Shown here: positions 7,707-14,166 of the stretch, piece after piece
Layout of the letters: each line of letters opens with the position of its first letter
Numbering within the stretch: the stretch's first letter is position 1
Notes under the pieces: model-generated
The model's database searches: none
Told to the model about the DNA's origin: nothing
Seen by the model: only the letters and a program-made list of their open reading frames with translations
Assembly: GCA_009787945.1 (NCBI GenBank)
Contig: WQSI01000027.1
Coordinates: 1 to 18,159, forward strand
DNA: 18,159 nt
Reading direction: 5' to 3'
Source of the DNA: Defluviitaleaceae bacterium
GTDB taxonomy: Bacteria > Bacillota > Clostridia > Lachnospirales > WRAX01
Position numbers and translations under genes: made by a program

Positions 7707-8387
7707 TTACTCCATTACTTGAAAATATAAGGTAAGTATTTCGCCGCCGCCAACAATTGTAACTGGCCAGCTACCAGGGGTTGTGGTGCTTCCAATGCGC
7801 CAAATCCAGTACACATTGCCGTATTCATCAGACAGGGCATAACCAAGCCCCGCGGCTGTGCTTGGACCTGCCATAAATTCAACACCCAAATGGTAATAGG
7901 TAAGGGGACGACCCAGAATTTCAAGGGTTGCGTCAATGCCGCGCTGCACCGTATAAGGGAAATTTATAATTTGGATGTGTCCGCTGGTAATACTTATAGT
8001 TCCATCAGCAAAGGCAACATCCATCCCTAATGCTTCCGTTACAAAGCGCAGCGGCACAAGGGTCGCACCATCAATAATCATGGCTGGCACATCCAGGGTG
8101 ACTTCGTTATCGTTTATCAGCGCAATATCGCTGTCGATATGCAAAACAAGGCTGTTGTGGGCGTGGGTTATGTCCACACGGCGGGCGTAACCATCCCAGC
8201 TAACCTCTCCGCCCAAAACCCCTTCTACAAAGGCGCGCACAGGCACTAAAGTGCGCCCATCCCGCACCTCCATGGCGATTTGGACAGGTTCATCATCTAA
8301 AATTACATGAAAATCGGCAAAAGCGGCTGTTGCTGGCAGAAAAACCAACAACACCGCTAAAATAATTCTGAAAATATGCCTTTTCAT
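7707..8387 (-). CDS. Secreted copper-amine-oxidase N-terminal (stalk) domain protein
   Basis: A 226-residue exported protein. A signal sequence occupies about residues 1-24. Residues about 27-137 form a copper-amine-oxidase-N domain with the diagnostic strings DGRTLVPVRAFVEGVLG and DGATLVPLRFVTEALG, two halves of the repeat. The remaining 85 residues are beta-rich with PGSWPVTI and look like a small Ig-like or sandwich domain. Despite the name, such domains carry no oxidase activity and are common in secreted or wall-associated proteins of Clostridia and Paenibacillus. I chose the ATG at 8387 because it forms a TAATG junction with the preceding stop and has GGAG eight bases upstream; a TTG at 8399 would add four residues without better support. 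Its function is unknown. Confidence 0.87.
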   Translation of the reverse strand: MKRHIFRIILAVLLVFLPATAAFADFHVILDDEPVQIAMEVRDGRTLVPVRAFVEGVLGGEVSWDGYARRVDITHAHNSLVLHIDSDIALINDNEVTLDVPAMIIDGATLVPLRFVTEALGMDVAFADGTISITSGHIQIINFPYTVQRGIDATLEILGRPLTYYHLGVEFMAGPSTAAGLGYALSDEYGNVYWIWRIGSTTTPGSWPVTIVGGGEILTLYFQVME

Positions 8388-9358
8388 TATTCGCTCCAAT
8401 CAATGTCGAAGTCACCAAAGTCAAATTCAAAAGGATTTACCCAATCATCTGCATTTGGGGCTATACGGTTAAAAACCCTGTTGTTACGGGAAACATCAGC
8501 TTGTTCGCGCCAAAGAGCTATATAATTTTGGAAATGGGCAAAGCCAAGAACATCCCTTTCTTGCTCTTTCCAAATTTCTGGGTCTGGCGGAATGTGTTCA
8601 AGCTCTACCAGCTCGAAAAAGCCCCAAGTGCCGAAAGGCAACAGCATAACATCGCTGATTTCTCCAACTTCCATACCCAAGGCAAATTGTATATTTTCGT
8701 TGCCAATGTTGGCTTCTACAGCGTTAACAACTTCAACTTGAGCAGGGTCGATATTTGGGAACAAGGCAAAGGCGGCCTCTTCCGAATCGACCTCTACCAA
8801 ACGAATCATGGGCATCATATATTCATGCCCATGCATTTCCAAATACACTTCAAAGGCTTCTGCCAACGCATCTTCATCAATGACAGCTGTGCCCATAACC
8901 GCTTCAATAACTAATTCGTTTAAAATTAACGCTTCGTTAAAGCTTTGGAATTGACTGCGAGTAAAGCCCATCCAGGCTTCGATTATATCAACGTCAAATT
9001 CCATATTTTGCTCACGCAAAATTTCGGCATTTTCCCGCGCAATCTCAATGTCTGCACTGGAAAGCGACACGCCAAACTGGTCTGCACGAGCATTTATAAG
9101 ATAAAGCTCTACCAAGGCGTTCCAAGCGTTGTCAAGAACAATGCTGGGGTTGTTAAAGGGGTCAAAGCCCATGTTGTAAGCAAAGCGAAGCTCGGCGGCT
9201 GAAACCCGCTGACCATCCACCGTTCCCGCGTGGTTCATGTGGCGGTTGTTAATGAGTATCGCGGCGGTTATAACCAACGAAATCCCAATAAATACCAAAA
9301 TTGAATTCCTAATAAAATTGTCCTGTTTTCTAGCTTTGTGTTTAGCCATTTTTTCCAT
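8387..9358 (-). CDS. Membrane-anchored SurA/PrsA-like protein, parvulin domain degenerate
   Basis: A 323-residue protein with a short basic cytoplasmic end (KHKARKQ), one membrane segment (about 17-36) and an extracytoplasmic body. The sequence just after the membrane, VDGQRVSAAELRFAY, followed by a long helical region, is typical of SurA/PrsA/PpiD chaperone arms. Residues about 183-255 (IRLVEVDSEEAAFALF through VGEISDVMLLPFGTWGFFELVELE) follow the pattern of a parvulin prolyl isomerase domain but appear shortened, so isomerase activity is doubtful. The tail is strongly acidic. Two ATGs, at 9358 and 9349, share an AAAGGAAGGAA site. I prefer the first, but the second (MAKHK) is nearly as good. 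Start of the eight-gene unit; a role in folding the exported proteins encoded downstream is an inference. Confidence 0.78.
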   Translation of the reverse strand: MEKMAKHKARKQDNFIRNSILVFIGISLVITAAILINNRHMNHAGTVDGQRVSAAELRFAYNMGFDPFNNPSIVLDNAWNALVELYLINARADQFGVSLSSADIEIARENAEILREQNMEFDVDIIEAWMGFTRSQFQSFNEALILNELVIEAVMGTAVIDEDALAEAFEVYLEMHGHEYMMPMIRLVEVDSEEAAFALFPNIDPAQVEVVNAVEANIGNENIQFALGMEVGEISDVMLLPFGTWGFFELVELEHIPPDPEIWKEQERDVLGFAHFQNYIALWREQADVSRNNRVFNRIAPNADDWVNPFEFDFGDFDIDWSE

Positions 9359-9374
9359 TTCCTTCCTTTGTGGA

Positions 9375-9402
9375 TATTCAGTTACCAATATTCAGTTACC
9401 AA
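9375..9402 (-). repeat. Perfect 14-bp tandem duplication in the leader
   Basis: On the minus strand TTGGTAACTGAATA occurs twice in a row with no mismatch or spacer. It lies directly before the AAAGGAAGG ribosome binding site of the SurA-like gene and just after the predicted -10 box. Two identical sites side by side could bind a regulator in tandem or be a simple slippage duplication. Confidence 0.85.
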
Positions 9403-9407
9403 AACGT

Positions 9408-9436
9408 AGTTTAACACAAATAACCAAAATATGCAA
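9408..9436 (-). promoter_or_regulatory. Possible sigma-A promoter of the SurA-like/ECF unit
   Basis: On the minus strand TTGCAT (9436-9431) and TAAACT (9413-9408) are separated by 17 bases. Each box is only a partial match to consensus. The position suits a start near 9401, which would place the 14-bp tandem repeat in the leader. No terminator is visible between the anti-sigma gene and this point, so readthrough is also possible. Confidence 0.4.
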
Positions 9437-9442
9437 GAGTTT

Positions 9443-9994
9443 TTATTGGATTTTTATTAAAAGAATTGAAATTTCTGTGTCAGGCTCAATTCCCAAGTAA
9501 ATATCCATATTTTGCAAGGTTTGTTGTATCAGCAAAAAATTATCATCTGTTATTTGAATTGTTATGACAAGTTGTTCGGGGTCATCGCCTTCTGCCGCAA
9601 TGGTTGCCGTGCCTTCTGGAAGGCTTTCAATTTCAGCTATGGACGGGGCAAAATCTTCCACCCAAAGGGTTGTGGTCACAAAATCGTTAAAATCGTCACC
9701 AACCCAGCTTCTGCTGAGGTGGCTTACTTCGCCAGAGGCGAAAGCGGCTGGCTCTGCACCACTTGGAGCTTCAGGAAGGGCACTTGTCCACCAAACGAAC
9801 CACAAAACAAGCACCAAAACCGCCGCAGAACCCGCCCCAAAGGACTTAACAAATTGCAAAGCAGATTTTTTGCGCCTTACAACCCGCACATCCTGCATAA
9901 TTTTGGCGCGCAACCCCCCAGGCAAATCATGGTCGGGCAAATCTGCCAACAATTCTTCTATACTTATCATTTCGTTATTATCTTTGTCAATCAT
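9443..9994 (-). CDS. Probable membrane anti-sigma factor
   Basis: A 183-residue protein with a cytoplasmic N-terminus of about 50 residues, one membrane segment (about 53-70, ending WFVWW) and an extracytoplasmic domain of about 110 residues. The N-terminus (ISIEELLADLPDHDLPGGLRAKIMQDV) fits the helical region of DUF-type anti-sigma proteins, but there is no HxxxCxxC zinc motif, so it is not a classical ZAS protein. The call depends strongly on position: it starts 12 bases after the sigma factor stop with an excellent GTGAGGTGA site, the usual sigma/anti-sigma arrangement. The role would be to hold the sigma factor at the membrane until an envelope signal releases it. The signal is unknown. 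Confidence 0.75.
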   Translation of the reverse strand: MIDKDNNEMISIEELLADLPDHDLPGGLRAKIMQDVRVVRRKKSALQFVKSFGAGSAAVLVLVLWFVWWTSALPEAPSGAEPAAFASGEVSHLSRSWVGDDFNDFVTTTLWVEDFAPSIAEIESLPEGTATIAAEGDDPEQLVITIQITDDNFLLIQQTLQNMDIYLGIEPDTEISILLIKIQ

Positions 9995-10006
9995 CCAATC
10001 ACCTCA

Positions 10007-10567
10007 CTAATTATGACGGGGGTCGCCCTTGTTTTGTTCCAACAATATTGCTTTAAGTTTTGACCGCGCCCGATGCAGGCGGGATTTCACCGTGCCAACA
10101 GGCAACTGCAAAATTTCTGCTACCTCTTCATAGGAATGACCATTAATATCCCGCAGGGCAACCAAAGCGCGGTAATTAGGCGGCAATTGGGTGAGCGCGC
10201 CCTCCAAATGTTCGCCTAATTCTTTGCGAACCAGCAACTCTTCTGGACCTTCCGACTGCTCTGCAACTTCTGTGCCAATTTCCCCTAAAACATCCAAAGA
10301 GTCAGCTTGTTTGCCCTTGCCTTTCCGCAACAAGTCCATGCAGGCGTTGTGGGTTATTTTTGCAATCCACGCCTTTAAAAGCCCTTCTTCACGGCAAGAG
10401 GACAGGTTGCGGTAAATTTTTAAGGCAACTTCTTGGGTAACGTCCTCTGCATCTTCATTGTTGCCCAAAACCCGCCTTGCTAAGTTGTAAATCAATTTTT
10501 CATATTGAATTAAAATTTGCTCAAAGGCGGAAATGTCGCCTTTTTGAGCCTTTTCAAACAAACTCAT
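10007..10567 (-). CDS. RNA polymerase sigma factor, ECF group of sigma-70 family
   Basis: A 186-residue cytoplasmic transcription initiation factor. Region 2 spans about 19-85, with NEDAEDVTQEVALKIYRNL (37-55) as the core-binding and -10 recognition part and WIAKITHNACMDLLRK as region 2.4. Region 4 spans about 125-175, with LPPNYRALVALRDINGHSYEEVAEIL and the helix-turn-helix LPVGTVKSRLHRARSKLK. Regions 1 and 3 are absent, as is standard for ECF sigma factors, and the length is typical. A GGGGGG ribosome binding site precedes the ATG. It follows the flavodoxin-fold gene by 9 bases and precedes a membrane anti-sigma candidate. Such factors often control their own operon, but I see no convincing ECF-type promoter ahead of it. 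Confidence 0.95.
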   Translation of the reverse strand: MSLFEKAQKGDISAFEQILIQYEKLIYNLARRVLGNNEDAEDVTQEVALKIYRNLSSCREEGLLKAWIAKITHNACMDLLRKGKGKQADSLDVLGEIGTEVAEQSEGPEELLVRKELGEHLEGALTQLPPNYRALVALRDINGHSYEEVAEILQLPVGTVKSRLHRARSKLKAILLEQNKGDPRHN

Positions 10568-10576
10568 AAAGCCCCC

Positions 10577-11146
10577 CTATAATAATCTGGCTTGTCTTTC
10601 TAAGCGAGACAAAAAACTCTTTCTTTTCCCTGGGTTTTCATATTTGCCCACTACATAATGCCCTAATCTATCTACTCTGCGTATCTTAATGCCGCAAAAT
10701 TTAAGCACCCTTTTCACAGCTCTTAACTCTATATCTCCTCTTAATATTTGCAGCAAAACAGGCGAAAGGCTTGTGGATACCAGATGAGCCGTTTTCCCCT
10801 TGAGCATTTTGGCAATTTTATAGCCATCCATTTTATAGGCAACACCTGGGGACAAAACCCTTTCAAACCAGCCCTGTAACAGGCTTGGCACGGTTTCAAA
10901 CCAAATGGGATAAAACAGCACAATATGCTCCGCCCACTGGACATACTCTTGAGATTGCAGAATTTCCTGGTCCTCTTCCATGCGCTTTCGGTATCCATGG
11001 CGCAAAACAGGGTCAAAACTCATTTTTCCAAGTTCTAAAACCCTAACCTCATGCCTGTCTTTGTTGAGGTTTTCCACATACCCTCTAAAAAGCGCGGAAA
11101 CATAGCTTTCATCATCAGGATGACCGTTTATCACCAATACCTTCAT
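10577..11146 (-). CDS. NAD(P)H-dependent oxidoreductase, flavodoxin_2 fold
   Basis: A 189-residue cytoplasmic flavoprotein of the NQO/KefF/MdaB type. It opens with the fold's first strand and loop, MKVLVINGHPDDESY, which bind the flavin phosphate. The second signature is FYPIWFETVPSLLQGWFERVLSPGVAY (78-104), the flavin ring and substrate region. Members carry out two-electron reduction of quinones or nitro compounds with NAD(P)H. The ATG at 11146 is chosen because the family begins exactly there and GGGGGT precedes it; 27 extra residues from an upstream start would be unrelated. The start lies 32 bases inside the asnB 3' end, so the two are coupled. Confidence 0.88.
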   Translation of the reverse strand: MKVLVINGHPDDESYVSALFRGYVENLNKDRHEVRVLELGKMSFDPVLRHGYRKRMEEDQEILQSQEYVQWAEHIVLFYPIWFETVPSLLQGWFERVLSPGVAYKMDGYKIAKMLKGKTAHLVSTSLSPVLLQILRGDIELRAVKRVLKFCGIKIRRVDRLGHYVVGKYENPGKRKSFLSRLERQARLL

Positions 11147-12965
11147 TACTACCCCCAAAAAATTCTTGATGCCACAGCAAAAACATGTAAATTGTCCATA
11201 TTTTGCGGCTGTTGTCTGTCTTACCAAAGCGGTGAGCGTCTAACAATTGGATTAGCTTGTCTGTCTGAAAAAACTCCTGGGCTGATGGGGATTCAAAAGC
11301 CTGCTTCACGCGGGAATAATAGGTGTCCTCCTTCAACCAAAGGCGTATAGGAACTGGAAAACCCAACTTGCGCTTTTCTGCCCATTTAGGCTGTAAATGC
11401 TTTGCCGCTGACAATCTAAATGCGTATTTTGTCACCTTCTTCGTCACCCTAAAATCCGTCGGAAGCTTAGAGGCAACAGCAAAAACTTCCTTATCCATAT
11501 AAGGCACACGCCCCTCTAAAGAGTGAGCCATGGTCATCTTGTCCGCCTTTAGCAAAATATCCCCTACAAGCCACGTGTGTATGTCTAAAAACTGCATTTT
11601 TGTCACATCGTCATAACCCTTTGTTTTGGCGTATATTGGGGCGGTAATGCTTGCGGTGGAAGGCTCTCCCGTGCCTGTGCGCAAGACGCGCTTGCGCTCT
11701 GCTTCGCTAAAAATTTTAGCGTTGCCAATATAACGCTCCTCTAAAGTTTTAGAACCACGAAGGAGGAAGTTTCGCCCGCGAAAAGCAGGCAACTTTCCTG
11801 CGATTTTGCCTATACCTTGGCGCACAAACCGCGGCAAAATGCTAATAGGGCGCAGGCTGCGCGGCTCTTGGTAGATATTGTAGCCGCCAAAAAGCTCGTC
11901 TGCCCCTTCGCCACTTAAAACCCCTTTAACATGCTGGCTTGCCACCTGGCTAACAAAATATAGGGCAATTGCGGCAGGGTCTGCCAAAGGTTCGTCCATA
12001 TGGTATTGGATTTTACCTAAATTATCCCAATATTCCTCTGTTGTGATGACTTTGCTGTAGCTAGCTATGCCTAAATCACGGGACAGCTCCTCTGCATAGC
12101 TAATTTCGTTATAACCATCATAGTCAAAACCCACGGTGAAGGTGTGTGAACCGCCAAAACGGGCGGCAACCAAGCTAGAATCCACCCCGCTGGACAAAAA
12201 CGAGCCTATCGGCACATCAGAAACCAAATGGGCGTTTATGCTGTCGCCTACAACGGCATCAATCTGCTCCACAGTGGTGTTTAGGTCGGCTGTTTTATCT
12301 GGTTTAAACTCTGCTTGCCAGTATCTTTCAATGTGGGTTTCGCCGTTTTTGTAGCGCATGAAATGGGCAGGGGGCAACTTATAAACCCCTTTTAACATAC
12401 ATTCATCTAAAACCGAATATTGAAAGGACAAATAAGCCGATAAGCCCGCCTGGCTAATCTCTTTTACAAAATCTGGATGTTCTATCAAAGCTTTAATTTC
12501 AGAGCCAAAAAGCAACTCCCCACCAAAAACCCCGTAATAAAAGGGCTTGATACCAAAATAGTCACGGGCGCAGAAAAGCTCACCTGTGTCACCGTCGTGG
12601 ATAACAAAGGCAAACATTCCGCGGAGCTTGTTCAGCATTTTATCACCATAAGCGGCATAAAGCTGCAACAAAACCTCGGTATCTCCAGATGTGGCAAAGG
12701 TTGCCCCTTGCTCCGCCAGCTCCTCACGCAAGGCGGCATAATTGTAAATTTCGCCGTTAAACACAATGGTATAGCGTCCGTCAGCGGTTGTCATGGGCTG
12801 GTTGCCATGTTCCAAATCCAAAAAAGCAAGGCGGCGAAAGCCTAAATTAATGCCCTCTGCTGTGAAATATCCCTCGCCGTCAGGTCCGCGGTGGGTCACT
12901 TTATCTGTCATTGCTTTTAAAATGGTGTTATCTTTTTTTCCTGTAAATCCAACAAATCCGCACAT
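11115..12965 (-). CDS. asnB: Asparagine synthase, glutamine-hydrolysing
   Basis: A 616-residue cytoplasmic enzyme that makes asparagine from aspartate, ATP and glutamine. The start is fixed by chemistry: the N-terminal nucleophile must be Cys2 after Met removal, and MCGFVGF begins at 12965 behind an AAGGAGA site. The class II glutaminase domain covers about 2-190, with THRGPDG (24-30), FNGEIYN (69-75) and GDTE (94-97). The synthetase domain has the PP-loop SSGVDSS (258-264) and the string LSGEGADELFGGYN further on. Length is normal, and all expected motifs are present. The ribosome binding site overlaps the stop of the ParB-domain gene. Some relatives amidate peptidoglycan or other carboxylates rather than free aspartate, and sequence alone does not settle this. 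Confidence 0.95.
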   Translation of the reverse strand: MCGFVGFTGKKDNTILKAMTDKVTHRGPDGEGYFTAEGINLGFRRLAFLDLEHGNQPMTTADGRYTIVFNGEIYNYAALREELAEQGATFATSGDTEVLLQLYAAYGDKMLNKLRGMFAFVIHDGDTGELFCARDYFGIKPFYYGVFGGELLFGSEIKALIEHPDFVKEISQAGLSAYLSFQYSVLDECMLKGVYKLPPAHFMRYKNGETHIERYWQAEFKPDKTADLNTTVEQIDAVVGDSINAHLVSDVPIGSFLSSGVDSSLVAARFGGSHTFTVGFDYDGYNEISYAEELSRDLGIASYSKVITTEEYWDNLGKIQYHMDEPLADPAAIALYFVSQVASQHVKGVLSGEGADELFGGYNIYQEPRSLRPISILPRFVRQGIGKIAGKLPAFRGRNFLLRGSKTLEERYIGNAKIFSEAERKRVLRTGTGEPSTASITAPIYAKTKGYDDVTKMQFLDIHTWLVGDILLKADKMTMAHSLEGRVPYMDKEVFAVASKLPTDFRVTKKVTKYAFRLSAAKHLQPKWAEKRKLGFPVPIRLWLKEDTYYSRVKQAFESPSAQEFFQTDKLIQLLDAHRFGKTDNSRKIWTIYMFLLWHQEFFGGSNEGIGDKRSS

Positions 12966-12975
12966 GTTTTTCTCC

Positions 12976-13593
12976 TTAGTACACTTTATTTGCAAAAAAG
13001 TCCTTGCAATATTTGTTCCATTTTATTTTATACTCTTCGTCTCCGATGACTTCCACATGACTTATTGTTAAAATCCCGTGCTTTTCGGCTTCTTCTGCGA
13101 ATTGAAAGGTGTATCCATCATATTCCTCAGGGTAAGTATAAACATGGGTAAACCCCATGTCAAGAGCGACTCTCAACCTTGTGTGTCCATCAAGGGAAAC
13201 CCGCTTGCCCTTCCACTCTACCACTGGAATTTTAACATCTTCTGGGCGGGTTATCCACTTTCTGCAGCCTTCCAGCTTTTTCTGGCTTACAAAAAACTGA
13301 CTGGGCTGAATTTGGCTGATTTCTAACATCTGCAACTGACCAACATCCCCCGCCGCGATTTTATTGCCCTTATCATCCCTAACCACATTAACAAAACCAG
13401 AGTAAAACAAAAAGTTATCCGTAGCTTTCTTTAAATATTGGTCAGTATTGGCGTGTAAGGTGGCTTCCTGCCCGTCTATCTCAAAGTAAAACCTAAAAGC
13501 CCTATCTTCGCTATAAAAACAGCAACCGCCAAAATTCAACTCATCTTCTCTAAAAATATCCAAATCATCAAAACCAGCACGAAGGATTTTCAT
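12976..13593 (-). CDS. Stand-alone ParB/Srx-domain protein of unknown role
   Basis: A 205-residue soluble protein. Residues about 88-155 look like a ParB N-terminal-type (ParB/Srx superfamily) domain: LEISQIQPSQFFVSQKKL, then VPVVEWKGK-like strand and the key SLDGHTRLRVALDMG (133-147), equivalent to the nucleotide-binding GxxR motif. There is no helix-turn-helix or C-terminal dimer domain of true chromosome-partition ParB, and no parA neighbour. The first 85 residues and last 50 are unrecognised. The ATG at 13593 overlaps the trmL stop as ATGA, showing translational coupling; a GTG at 13599 would add two residues. Stand-alone members of this superfamily include nucleotide-dependent kinases and regulators, so a partition role should not be assumed. 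Confidence 0.8.
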   Translation of the reverse strand: MKILRAGFDDLDIFREDELNFGGCCFYSEDRAFRFYFEIDGQEATLHANTDQYLKKATDNFLFYSGFVNVVRDDKGNKIAAGDVGQLQMLEISQIQPSQFFVSQKKLEGCRKWITRPEDVKIPVVEWKGKRVSLDGHTRLRVALDMGFTHVYTYPEEYDGYTFQFAEEAEKHGILTISHVEVIGDEEYKIKWNKYCKDFFANKVY

Positions 13594-14051
13594 AGGCACA
13601 GCCCACCAAACCCTGTCTGGCGCAGGGCTTCATATAATATTATACCCACAGTTACCGACAAATTTAACGACCGACCATCACTTTTCATAGGTATTGTGAT
13701 GATTTGGTCGGGATACCTTTCTAAAATGCTAGGGGGCAGTCCTTTGGTTTCCCTGCCAAAGACAAAAAAGTCGTCTTTATCATAGACCACCTGGTCATAA
13801 CGCTTACTTCCTCCAGTTTCCACAAAAAACAGGCGTGCGCAGGGGTTGCGCCGCAAAAAATCATCAAAATTTTCATATTCAGTTACGCTGATTTTGTGCC
13901 AATAATCAAGCCCGCTGCGTTTCAAGCTCTTTTCATCCAGGAAAAACCCTAGCGGGTGGATAAGGTGCAGCCTAGCCCCTGTCAAAAGGCATGTGCGCCC
14001 TACAGCCCCTGTGTTGTGGGGTATTTCTGGTTCGTGCAGTACGATATTCAT
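13590..14051 (-). CDS. trmL: tRNA (cytidine(34)-2'-O)-methyltransferase, SPOUT family
   Basis: A 153-residue cytoplasmic enzyme that uses S-adenosylmethionine to methylate the wobble nucleotide of certain leucine tRNAs. The N-terminus MNIVLHEPEIPHNTGAVGRTC is nearly diagnostic. The knotted SAM site carries FGRETKGLP (98-106) and IPMKSDGRSLNLSVTVGI (120-137). Length is exactly that of the family. I chose the ATG at 14051, since homologous sequence starts there and GGAG lies nine bases upstream. The ATG at 14066 would sit at the predicted transcription start, and longer starts run antisense through the carboxypeptidase gene. It is first in a six-gene unit under a consensus promoter. Confidence 0.94.
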   Translation of the reverse strand: MNIVLHEPEIPHNTGAVGRTCLLTGARLHLIHPLGFFLDEKSLKRSGLDYWHKISVTEYENFDDFLRRNPCARLFFVETGGSKRYDQVVYDKDDFFVFGRETKGLPPSILERYPDQIITIPMKSDGRSLNLSVTVGIILYEALRQTGFGGLCL

Positions 14052-14073
14052 GTTCTTCAACTCCATAAAAATC

Positions 14074-14102
14074 ATTATACAAAATTTGGCGGGCATTGTC
14101 AA
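14074..14102 (-). promoter_or_regulatory. Perfect consensus sigma-A promoter for the trmL unit
   Basis: On the minus strand TTGACA (14102-14097) and TATAAT (14079-14074) are both exact consensus with the ideal 17-base spacer. The predicted start near 14067 leaves a leader of about 15 bases before the trmL ATG. The -35 box overlaps that of the opposing promoter, so the two directions may compete for polymerase. Confidence 0.88.
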
Positions 14103-14125
14103 AGGTTTCATGGCAAAACTATTTT
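14096..14125 (+). promoter_or_regulatory. Probable promoter for the D,D-carboxypeptidase gene
   Basis: TTGTCA (14096-14101, five of six to consensus) is followed after 18 bases by TATTTT (14120-14125, four of six). It is clearly weaker than the opposing promoter and shares five bases of its -35 box. Confidence 0.5.
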
Positions 14126-14166
14126 TAACTATTTTTAAATTGAATTTGATGGAAGGAAGGATTTGT

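Noticed and set aside
9512..10063. 183-codon plus-strand open frame opposite the anti-sigma gene
   Set aside because: It mirrors a well-supported minus-strand gene, lacks a convincing ribosome binding site and its translation has no recognisable domain.
11147..11227. 27-residue extension of the flavodoxin-fold protein
   Set aside because: It is unrelated to the family and overlaps asnB in another frame. MKVLVINGHP is the normal start.
12966..12995. Ten-residue extension of AsnB
   Set aside because: It would bury the catalytic N-terminal cysteine, which must be residue 2.
13993..14166. Upstream extension of the carboxypeptidase frame
   Set aside because: It would hide the signal sequence and overlap trmL and its promoter. 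The ATG at 14167 has a strong GGAAGGAAGG site.
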